Notes under the pieces: model-generated
What the model was told of the DNA's origin: nothing
Databases searched by the model: none
The model's input: the letters and a program-made list of their open reading frames with translations, nothing else
Program-made: the position numbers and the translations under genes
Source: Prevotellaceae bacterium UBA1786
GTDB taxonomy: Bacteria; Bacteroidota; Bacteroidia; Bacteroidales; Bacteroidaceae
Length of the DNA: 7,482 nucleotides
Reading direction: 5' to 3'
NCBI GenBank assembly: GCA_002314525.1
Contig: DCGE01000051.1
Span: 8,202-15,683 of the forward strand
Shown: one piece after another, positions 1-6,009 of the stretch
How the letters are laid out: every line of letters starts with the position of its first letter
Numbering within the stretch: the stretch's first letter is position 1

Positions 1-27
1 AGTGCTGAAAAGAACGATATCACCCAT
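1..27 (-). CDS. possible 5' end of a leftward gene, partial, unidentified
   Basis: On the minus strand an ATG at 27-25 opens a frame reading M-G-D-I-V-L-F-S-T to the window edge with no stop. It lies about 60 nt downstream of a minus-strand TAnnTTTG match at 96-89, and the bases before the ATG are AT-rich, as is usual for start sites in this group. Nine codons are far too few to name a family. The start could be wrong, or the frame could be chance. The call rests only on position behind a plausible divergent promoter. Confidence 0.3.
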
Positions 28-88
28 ATTTTAAAAATATTATTTATTCGGTGAATTTATAGAACTCACCTTAAATCACATCCAAGTG

Positions 89-96
89 CAAAGTTA
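89..96 (-). promoter_or_regulatory. possible divergent Bacteroidetes -7 element
   Basis: Read on the minus strand the bases are TAACTTTG, a full match to the Bacteroidetes -7 consensus TAnnTTTG. No clear TTTG -33 element is seen at the usual distance (roughly 115-120), so the match is only half of a promoter. It would drive the leftward frame starting at 27, leaving a leader of about 55 nt. That leader includes a small inverted repeat, GGTGA at 50-54 against TCACC at 66-70. Confidence 0.35.
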
Positions 97-113
97 GAAA
101 AAAAAGTCGAACT

Positions 114-148
114 TTTGGCTGCTGAGTCATAACTTTTTTGTACTTTTG
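114..148 (+). promoter_or_regulatory. promoter of the rpe-comEC series
   Basis: TACTTTTG at 141-148 matches the Bacteroidetes -7 element TAnnTTTG completely. TTTG at 114-117 can serve as the -33 element, but the 23-nt gap is about two bases longer than the usual 19-21. Transcription would start near 154-157, giving a leader of only about 10 nt before the ATG at 166. This placement is a main reason for rejecting the upstream TTG at 160 as the rpe start. Confidence 0.6.
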
Positions 149-165
149 CAGAAATAAATTTGATT

Positions 166-810
166 ATGCTAGTATCACCATCTCTGTTAGCAGCCGATTT
201 CTGTCATCTGGACCGTGAAATCGATATGATAAATCGCAGTAATGCCGATTGGCTTCACCTTGATATTATGGACGGAGTGTTCGTTCCGAATATCAGTTTT
301 GGCTTTTCTGTCCTTGATTCCATTGCTCCGATATGTAAGAAACCGCTTGATGTTCATCTGATGATTGAACAGCCGGAAAAATTCATAAACCGTCTGGCAA
401 AGTTAGGTACATATATGATGACTGTGCATTATGAAGCCTGTCCTCATCTTCATCAGGTCATACGCGAGATCCGCGAATCCGGAATGAAGGTCGGTGTGGC
501 AATCAATCCGGCAACACCATACACTGCTCTCGAGAGTATAATATCCGATGTGGATATGGTACTCATCATGACAGTGAACCCAGGTTATGGAGGGCAGCCA
601 TTCATTGAATACTCATATAAGAAGATAGAAAAGCTGCGTGAAATGATGGCCCTTTCAGGTGCGGCACCAATTATTCAGATTGACGGCGGGGTAAATACCG
701 AGACCGGAGCCAAAGCAGCCAAGGTTGGTGTTGACTGTCTTGTAGCCGGCAGTTATGTGTTCGGAGCAGAAAGTCCTACTGACAGGATTGACTATCTGAA
801 ATCACTTTGA
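166..810 (+). CDS. rpe: ribulose-phosphate 3-epimerase
   Basis: Interconverts D-ribulose 5-phosphate and D-xylulose 5-phosphate in the cytoplasm, in the pentose phosphate pathway. The 214-residue protein has the normal family length and is a single TIM barrel. Visible motifs are SPSLLAADF at 4-12, HLDIMDG at 31-37, DVHLM at 62-66, TVNPGYGGQPF at 136-146 and IDGGV at 172-176. By family knowledge His31, Asp33, His64 and Asp173 bind the divalent metal, and Asp33 and Asp173 are the catalytic acid/base pair; all are present. The ATG at 166 is chosen because an in-frame TTG six bases upstream would leave almost no leader after the promoter. The gene ends 2 nt before comEC, so the two are probably co-transcribed. 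No defect is seen. Confidence 0.97.
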   Translation: MLVSPSLLAADFCHLDREIDMINRSNADWLHLDIMDGVFVPNISFGFSVLDSIAPICKKPLDVHLMIEQPEKFINRLAKLGTYMMTVHYEACPHLHQVIREIRESGMKVGVAINPATPYTALESIISDVDMVLIMTVNPGYGGQPFIEYSYKKIEKLREMMALSGAAPIIQIDGGVNTETGAKAAKVGVDCLVAGSYVFGAESPTDRIDYLKSL

Positions 811-812
811 TA

Positions 813-2300
813 ATGAAATGTCCGCTCGTCCATATCTGCATTTTTTTCATACTTGGAATGCTGATATCCGACGGGTTGGTCGGAGTCATTCATCCTGACA
901 CGTTCTTATTGCTTGTTTCATCTTGCCTTTTTCTGGCTTTTTTCGTGTATGCCCACTGGAAAATGCTGAGACTGACTGCCTATGTTTCCATGGCTTTGTT
1001 TTTCATGTTTGCGGGGTGGACCTATTTCTCATTCAGATACGACGAGATCAGGTTTTCGGTGCCTGTAAAAGGTGATGTCGTCGTCGGAACCGTAATGGAG
1101 TATCCTGTCCGGAAACCTCATACCTGGGCGGTGAAGATAAAGACTCAAAGCGACACAAAATTCATTGTGTACCTGAAAAAAGAAGAATCTCCTAAAATCG
1201 GTGATACACTGATAGTGCGTCCGCTTTCTGTAAACAGGACGTGTCCTCCCGATGTGGAGGATAAGGAATACATTTCCTATATGAGGTATCTTTTCTATTC
1301 CGGCGTTTCAGCAACTATCTATTCTGATTCAGCTAATTGCATTATTTCTCCATCTTCTTCTTTCAGTCTTTCGGATTATGCGAATATCATTCGCCGACAG
1401 CTTTCCGAATTATACAAGGAAGGTGGTGTGATTGGCGATGAGGGCGCTGTTGTTGAGGCTGTCACTACAGGAAACAAGACAGGTTTGTCCTATTCTCTGA
1501 AGGATAAGTATTCTCGGGCGGGAGTAAGTCATGTACTTGCGTTGTCAGGCTATCATCTGTCACTCATCTATGCACTGCTGGAACTGATGTTTCTTGGGCG
1601 CTTCGTAGCACTTCGTTGGAGATGGATTTCGCGCCTCTTTGTCCTTGCATTCCTCTGGGCTTTTGCATGGCTTGCAGGCATGCCTCCATCCTTGTTGCGT
1701 GCAACGATAATGCTATCCGTGATGATAGTATCCGGGATATTCTACCGAAATGGGTTGTCTTTGAATTCTCTGGCGATTTCAGCCATTGTGATGTTAGTAT
1801 CAGATCCTTTGTGTCTGTTTGATATAGGTTTTCAGCTTTCGTATGTATCCATGCTGGGTATTCTGGTTGTCGGAGTACCGTTGACAGGTAGGTTTTACGA
1901 TATACATTGGCTTGCAGACAAGATTGTTCCTGTCGTAATCATTACGATGACTTGTTCGGTATTTACAGCACCGCTTGTTGCATACTATTTCGGTCAGTTA
2001 CCGCTTCTGTCTGTATTTACCAATCTTATATTGACAATACTTGTGCCTTTGATACTCCTCCTTGCCTTTGTGTGGTGGCTTTCCTTCCTGATTATTCCGG
2101 TTCAGCACTATGTCACTTCTGCTCTGCTGTCTTCGGTTCATGCTATGAACGATACTGTGGATTTTATAGCTGCCATTCCGTGGGCAACTGTCGAATGGCA
2201 CCCAAATTTATGCGGAATAATATTATTTTACTTATTACTTAGCTCAGTAATCGGAATTTTTTATTATCTTTGCAAATTCAAAATACAAACAGAACAATGA
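813..2300 (+). CDS. comEC: ComEC/Rec2-family DNA-uptake channel protein, short form without metallo-beta-lactamase domain
   Basis: A polytopic inner-membrane protein of 495 residues. The N-terminal part has hydrophobic segments near 4-26, 30-48 and 52-72, followed by a soluble DUF4131-like stretch (about 75-180). The Competence domain follows from about 210: GVSHVLALSGYHLS at 237-250, AGMPPSLLRATIM at 288-300 and DPLCLFDIGFQLSY at 331-344 are its typical conserved segments. In well-studied ComEC the channel passes single-stranded DNA into the cytoplasm during transformation. The C-terminal metallo-beta-lactamase domain of the Bacillus-type protein is absent, which I recall as common in Bacteroidetes, but 495 residues still seems short for the group. 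The ATG at 813 follows the rpe stop by 2 nt. The stop overlaps the next start (ATGA), and the last codons contain a promoter. Whether this organism is transformable cannot be judged here. Confidence 0.9.
   Translation: MKCPLVHICIFFILGMLISDGLVGVIHPDTFLLLVSSCLFLAFFVYAHWKMLRLTAYVSMALFFMFAGWTYFSFRYDEIRFSVPVKGDVVVGTVMEYPVRKPHTWAVKIKTQSDTKFIVYLKKEESPKIGDTLIVRPLSVNRTCPPDVEDKEYISYMRYLFYSGVSATIYSDSANCIISPSSSFSLSDYANIIRRQLSELYKEGGVIGDEGAVVEAVTTGNKTGLSYSLKDKYSRAGVSHVLALSGYHLSLIYALLELMFLGRFVALRWRWISRLFVLAFLWAFAWLAGMPPSLLRATIMLSVMIVSGIFYRNGLSLNSLAISAIVMLVSDPLCLFDIGFQLSYVSMLGILVVGVPLTGRFYDIHWLADKIVPVVIITMTCSVFTAPLVAYYFGQLPLLSVFTNLILTILVPLILLLAFVWWLSFLIIPVQHYVTSALLSSVHAMNDTVDFIAAIPWATVEWHPNLCGIILFYLLLSSVIGIFYYLCKFKIQTEQ
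2265..2272 (+). promoter_or_regulatory. promoter -7 element inside the 3' end of comEC
   Basis: TATCTTTG is a full match to TAnnTTTG and lies 24 nt before the ATG of the DUF4827 gene, implying a leader of about 17-20 nt. No good TTTG is seen at the -33 distance (around 2240-2246), so it may be weak or regulated. It would allow transcription of the lipoprotein, glmM and the envelope module independently of rpe-comEC. Confidence 0.5.
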
Positions 2301-2971
2301 ATAGACTATCAAAACTGTATTCAATAATTATTGCTTTGGCTTTCTGCTCTTCGGCTTTTTCTTCATGTGACGATGGTGAAACATACGCAGATATGAAGGA
2401 AAAGGAAAAGTCTGCAATCAACTCATTCATTAACGATAATGACATCGTGGGGCCTATCAAGGTCATTACGGAAGCTGAGTTCTATGCACAGGATTCGTTG
2501 ACTGATGTTGATGAAAACGAGTTTGTATGCTTCAGTAGCTCCGGAATATATATGCAGATAGTTCGTCGGGGCGAAGGCCAGTCAATGATTGAGATGGCTA
2601 AATCGGATCCTGACAGTACAATAACAAAAGTCGTCTTATGTCGTTTCATGGAGTATGACATTGAATCCGGAGATACTACGATATCAAATCAGACGGTATC
2701 CAGTATAGTTGATAAGATGCAGGTTAAATACACTCATCAGGGTCGTTCATACACCGCATCATATACTGAAGGTTTCATGCTTACGCAGTACAGTTCTTCG
2801 GTAGTGCCTACTGGATGGCTGAAACCGATGGATTTCATTCGTCTGACAAGGAAATCCGACCCTTGTACAGCCAAGGTACGTCTTATTGTCCCACATACAT
2901 CAGGTACATCAAACGCATCGGGATATGTTCTCCCGATGTATTATGAAATAACATACCAATTAGGAGTGTAA
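2297..2971 (+). CDS. DUF4827-type lipoprotein with FKBP-like C-terminal part
   Basis: A 224-residue predicted lipoprotein. Residues 1-23 form a leader ending F-S-S before Cys24, the expected acylation site. The next residues are D-D-G-E, an acidic patch resembling the lipoprotein export signal that sends Bacteroidetes lipoproteins to the cell surface, so surface exposure is plausible. Overall pattern and neighbours fit DUF4827. The segment from VPTGW (170-174) through AKVRLIVPH (192-200) to VLPMYYEI (211-218) follows the order seen at the end of FKBP-type peptidyl-prolyl isomerases (GW turn, 'IP' strand, final strand). I infer an FKBP-like fold, probably without standard isomerase activity because the usual active-site aromatics are not evident. 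The ATG overlaps the comEC stop. An in-frame TTG at 2270 lies inside the promoter and would spoil the signal peptide. Its role is unknown. Confidence 0.8.
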   Translation: MNRLSKLYSIIIALAFCSSAFSSCDDGETYADMKEKEKSAINSFINDNDIVGPIKVITEAEFYAQDSLTDVDENEFVCFSSSGIYMQIVRRGEGQSMIEMAKSDPDSTITKVVLCRFMEYDIESGDTTISNQTVSSIVDKMQVKYTHQGRSYTASYTEGFMLTQYSSSVVPTGWLKPMDFIRLTRKSDPCTAKVRLIVPHTSGTSNASGYVLPMYYEITYQLGV

Positions 2972-2982
2972 AAAAATAACGC

Positions 2983-4377
2983 ATGAGTTTAATTAAATCT
3001 ATCTCTGGTATCAGAGGAACCATTGGAGGCCATTCGGGTGATGGCCTGAATCCTTTGGATATTGTAAAGTTCACAAGTGCATATGCCACTCTCATCAAGT
3101 CCCGTACTTCATCAGAGCGTCCGAAGATTGTTGTAGGACGCGATGCCCGTATTTCCGGTGAAATGGTGAAGAATGTGGTTTGCGGAACTCTTATGGGCAT
3201 GGGATTCGATGTGGTGAATATCGGTCTTGCATCAACCCCTACTACAGAACTTGCTGTTACTATGGAGAAGGCCGATGGTGGTATCATCATCACGGCAAGT
3301 CATAATCCCCGTCATTGGAATGCACTGAAACTTCTGAATAATGAAGGTGAATTCCTCAATGCAGAAGAAGGAAACGAAGTGCTTAGAATTGCCGAGGCAG
3401 AAGCTTTTGAATACGCAGATGTTGATCATGTCGGACATTATCGTGAAGACAACAGTTTCAACCAACGCCATATTGACTTGGTCCTAGGACTGGAACTTGT
3501 AGATGTCAGTGCCATACGTAACTCCCATTTCCGAGTAGCTTTCGACAGCGTGAATTCCGTAGGTGGAATCATTCTGCCGATGTTGCTTGAACAACTTGGG
3601 GTGGAGAAGATCACTCCTCTCTATGCAGAACCTACAGGCGATTTCCAGCACAATCCGGAACCTCTGGAAAAGAACCTCTCCGATATCATGTCTTTGATGT
3701 CAGAAGGATGTCATGATGTTGCTTTCGTCGTAGATCCTGATGTTGACCGACTCGCGTTCATTCAGGAAGACGGGAAGATGTATGGTGAGGAATATACACT
3801 TGTGACTGTGGCTGATTATATCCTCCGTCACACACCGGGCAATACTTGCTCAAATCTCTCCTCCACACGTGCTTTGCGTGATGTCACTCAACGTTATGGC
3901 GGTCAGTACAACGCTGCTGCTGTAGGTGAGGTGAATGTTGTCACAAAAATGAAGGAGACAGGTGCCGTAATCGGCGGTGAAGGCAATGGCGGTGTAATCT
4001 ATCCAGCAGCTCATTATGGTCGTGATGCTTTGGTGGGAATTGCATTGTTCCTTTCTCATCTCGCTCACGAAAAGATGAAGGTCAGCGAACTCCGCAAGAC
4101 ATATCCTGACTACCAGATTGCAAAGAACCGCATTGATCTTGAACCTTCAACTGATGTTGATGCAATTCTTGCAAAGGTCAAGGCTCTGTATTCAGGCAAG
4201 GAAGGAATTGCCGTTAATGACATCGACGGAGTGAAAATCGACTTCCCTGAGAAGTGGGTACACCTCCGCAAGAGTAACACAGAACCTATCATCCGTGTAT
4301 ATTCTGAGGCTCAGACCATGGAAGAGGCAGATGCAATAGGAAAAGAAATAATGGATATCGTTTACTCAATGAAATAA
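2983..4377 (+). CDS. glmM: phosphoglucosamine mutase / alpha-D-phosphohexomutase
   Basis: A cytoplasmic enzyme of 464 residues, typical full length, with the four phosphohexomutase domains. The phosphoserine loop is TASHNP at 104-109, with Ser106 expected to carry the phosphate. The Mg-binding loop is DPDVDR at 251-256, the sugar-binding loop is GGEGNGG at 331-337 and the phosphate-binding loop includes RKSNTEP at 429-435. It most likely converts glucosamine 6-phosphate to glucosamine 1-phosphate for UDP-GlcNAc, needed for peptidoglycan and lipid A. The loop GGEGNGG and the text after the phosphoserine (RHWNALK) resemble the archaeal-type branch more than E. coli GlmM, where the sugar loop reads GGEQSGH. 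Phosphoglucomutase or phosphomannomutase activity is therefore possible, alone or in addition. It follows the DUF4827 stop by 11 nt, with AGGAG at 2962-2966 rather far upstream, and precedes the CsgG-family gene by 2 nt. Confidence 0.9.
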   Translation: MSLIKSISGIRGTIGGHSGDGLNPLDIVKFTSAYATLIKSRTSSERPKIVVGRDARISGEMVKNVVCGTLMGMGFDVVNIGLASTPTTELAVTMEKADGGIIITASHNPRHWNALKLLNNEGEFLNAEEGNEVLRIAEAEAFEYADVDHVGHYREDNSFNQRHIDLVLGLELVDVSAIRNSHFRVAFDSVNSVGGIILPMLLEQLGVEKITPLYAEPTGDFQHNPEPLEKNLSDIMSLMSEGCHDVAFVVDPDVDRLAFIQEDGKMYGEEYTLVTVADYILRHTPGNTCSNLSSTRALRDVTQRYGGQYNAAAVGEVNVVTKMKETGAVIGGEGNGGVIYPAAHYGRDALVGIALFLSHLAHEKMKVSELRKTYPDYQIAKNRIDLEPSTDVDAILAKVKALYSGKEGIAVNDIDGVKIDFPEKWVHLRKSNTEPIIRVYSEAQTMEEADAIGKEIMDIVYSMK

Positions 4378-4379
4378 TT

Positions 4380-5306
4380 ATGAAAAAAGGATTTGTTTTA
4401 TTACTTATGCTGGCTATTTGTGGCTCTGCATATGCACAACGTAAAACTGTTGTTGTTGAATCTGAAAAAACTGTTCAGAACGACGGTCTGACATTGAAAC
4501 GCAAGGTGGCAATCGGACGCTTTTCCAATGAAACACAATATGCGAAAGGCGTATTCTACAACAAGGAGAATGATCCGATGGGCAAGCAGGCTCTCGACAT
4601 TCTCTCTGCAAAATTGGCTGCTTCAGGCAAGTTCCTTCTTCTTGAGCGCAATGACCTGGCATCACTTCTTGAGGAGTCTCAGAAGAACGGTTCATCAGCA
4701 CAGACTATCGGTGCCGATTATATGATCATTGGCTCCATTACAGAATTCGGACGCAAGAACGTCGGAAAGAACCGTATGTTCTCATCAGAGAAAAGCCAGA
4801 TCGTAGAGGCTGCTGTCTCAATCCGCATCGTGGATGTATCTACAGGACTCATCATCTATTCCGATGAAGGTAAGGGTGAAGCAGAACTCACCACGAAGAC
4901 GAACCTCGGTCTCGGAGGTCAGTCGAGTTACGATGCCACTCTTTCTGACAAAGCTATTTCTGAGGCTATCGGCCAGTTGGTTGAGAACATCATAAACAAG
5001 TGTACTGACTCTCCTTGGAAGACCTATTTCCTTTCATGCGATGCTGACGGTTCTCTGATTGCCGGTGGTGCAAGTCAGGGACTCAAGGAAGGAATGGTCC
5101 TTTCTTTGACTACGAAAGGCAAGCAGGTCAAGAATCCTCAGACAGGCATCATGATAACTCTCCCGGGTAAGGAAGTCGGAACGGTGAAGATTCTTTCAAC
5201 AGGCGGTGACACTCAGGAAACTGAATATTCAATAGTTGAAGTCTCTTCTTCTGAGAAGGTGACTGAAGAATCAATGGGTAATTACATTATTCAGGAAAAG
5301 AAATAG
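4380..5306 (+). CDS. CsgG-family outer-membrane pore/assembly protein
   Basis: A 308-residue exported protein. The signal peptide (1-19) ends A-Y-A before Gln20, fitting signal peptidase I; Cys14 has Ile before it and does not make a lipobox, unlike lipidated E. coli CsgG. The CsgG core shows VAIGRFSNET at 43-52, FLLLERNDLASLLEE at 85-99, GADYMIIGSITEFG at 111-124 and RIVDVSTGLIIYS at 149-161. Segments near 125-147 and 162-186 occupy the places of the two beta-hairpins that build the CsgG barrel. Residues about 215-290 form an added beta-rich domain (GASQGLKEGMVLSL, then NPQTG) resembling the C-terminal domain of FlgT-type proteins. Known CsgG forms a ring-shaped secretion channel for curli; no curli genes are here. 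All seven arginines use CGC or CGT, suggesting good expression. It heads the four-gene envelope set and starts 2 nt after glmM. Confidence 0.88.
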   Translation: MKKGFVLLLMLAICGSAYAQRKTVVVESEKTVQNDGLTLKRKVAIGRFSNETQYAKGVFYNKENDPMGKQALDILSAKLAASGKFLLLERNDLASLLEESQKNGSSAQTIGADYMIIGSITEFGRKNVGKNRMFSSEKSQIVEAAVSIRIVDVSTGLIIYSDEGKGEAELTTKTNLGLGGQSSYDATLSDKAISEAIGQLVENIINKCTDSPWKTYFLSCDADGSLIAGGASQGLKEGMVLSLTTKGKQVKNPQTGIMITLPGKEVGTVKILSTGGDTQETEYSIVEVSSSEKVTEESMGNYIIQEKK

Positions 5307-5311
5307 TAGCT

Positions 5312-5659
5312 ATGAAAAAAGTATTCATTCTTTCGCTCATGTGTCTTGCTTTCATTGGCTGCAAGACTCAGTTCCCTGTCGCTCAGGAAACAGGCAAGGC
5401 CGATATGGCATACTTGCTGTTTGTCGGTACCAACAAGTCTGACTACAAGGGTAAGACCGTTGAGGTGACCGTTGATGACAATGCTCCGTTTACAGCCAAC
5501 GTGGTTTGGCAGAAACGTGCAACACGTCGTGGTACTCAATACGGAGTCGCAACAGGTACACGTTCCGTGAAGGTGACTTGCAACGGCAAGGAAGTATATA
5601 ATAAGAAGGTATTCCTTTCAGCACAGGAAACCAAACAGATAATTCTCCCTGCACCATGA
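5312..5659 (+). CDS. small lipoprotein of unknown function, possibly PEGA-like
   Basis: I do not recognise a named family. The 115-residue product has a lipoprotein leader, with F-I-G before Cys17 as the lipidation site. The residues after the Cys (K-T-Q-F-P) lack an acidic export signal, so it probably stays on the periplasmic side of the outer membrane. The mature part alternates short hydrophobic and polar stretches, as in a small beta-sandwich. The stretch GTRSVKVTCNGKEVYNKKVF (82-101) and the following SAQETKQIILP are reminiscent of a PEGA domain, which would be a weak match. Basic residues cluster at 68-73 (KRATRR). It starts 5 nt after the CsgG-family gene and overlaps the DUF4810 gene by 4 nt, which strongly suggests it works with them. 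Confidence 0.8.
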   Translation: MKKVFILSLMCLAFIGCKTQFPVAQETGKADMAYLLFVGTNKSDYKGKTVEVTVDDNAPFTANVVWQKRATRRGTQYGVATGTRSVKVTCNGKEVYNKKVFLSAQETKQIILPAP

Positions 5660-6009
5660 AAAAACTATTGATTTTAGCATCTTCGGTTGTACTGCTTATC
5701 TCCTGCGAGACAACAAAGACAGTACAGCCTCTTTATACTTGGCATGGCTATGAGGATGCCACTTATCAGTACAGTAAGAAACAGACCGATGAACTGCGTG
5801 ATAAACTTCTTGCAGAATACAAGACGATGGTTGACGGCAAGAAAGGCACACGTGAAGTCGTACCTCCAGGACTGTATGCAGAATATGGTTATCTTCTCTG
5901 TAAGGTGGGAAAACAAAAAGAGGGCATGGATTTCCTGAAGGAGGAAATCCGCCTGTATCCTGAATCAGAACAATATATTTCACGAATCATCAAACAACTC
6001 GAAAAATGA
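5656..6009 (+). CDS. DUF4810 lipoprotein
   Basis: A 117-residue lipoprotein: leader 1-16 with L-I-S before Cys17. After a short linker, PLYTWHGYEDATYQYS at 25-40 and, further on, EVVPPGLYAEYGYLL at 67-81 and LYPESEQYISRIIKQLEK at 100-117 follow the DUF4810 pattern as I know it. Residues 73-104 look like one tetratricopeptide-like helical hairpin, suggesting a protein-binding adaptor. The family is found beside CsgG-like and DUF799 genes in several Gram-negative groups, and its biochemical role is not established. Only one acidic residue follows the Cys, so surface export is not strongly predicted. The start overlaps the previous stop (ATGA), as does its own stop with the next start, so translation of the three lipoproteins is probably coupled. 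Confidence 0.87.
   Translation: MKKLLILASSVVLLISCETTKTVQPLYTWHGYEDATYQYSKKQTDELRDKLLAEYKTMVDGKKGTREVVPPGLYAEYGYLLCKVGKQKEGMDFLKEEIRLYPESEQYISRIIKQLEK

Noticed and set aside
160..165. TTG at 160 as an alternative rpe start
   Set aside because: It adds only two residues, lies about 5 nt from the expected transcript start, and the ATG at 166 gives the normal family N-terminus.
807..812. TTG at 807 as the comEC start
   Set aside because: It would overlap the rpe stop and adds nothing recognisable; ATG at 813 directly follows.
2203..2210. Minus-strand TAAATTTG matching the -7 consensus inside comEC
   Set aside because: No minus-strand gene lies to the left of it and no -33 element is seen; a chance match in AT-rich coding DNA.
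2270..2296. TTG at 2270 as start of the DUF4827 lipoprotein
   Set aside because: It lies within the promoter element and would put polar residues before the signal peptide; the ATG at 2297 gives a clean lipoprotein leader.
2883..3293. 136-codon open frame on the minus strand across the DUF4827/glmM junction, and similar antisense frames elsewhere
   Set aside because: They lie opposite well-supported conserved genes, have no recognisable protein pattern and no promoter; they are shadow frames.
4380..5306. A curli secretion locus
   Set aside because: Only the CsgG-like protein is present; no curli repeat protein, CsgE-like or CsgF-like gene is visible, and the neighbours are DUF4810 and DUF799 lipoproteins.
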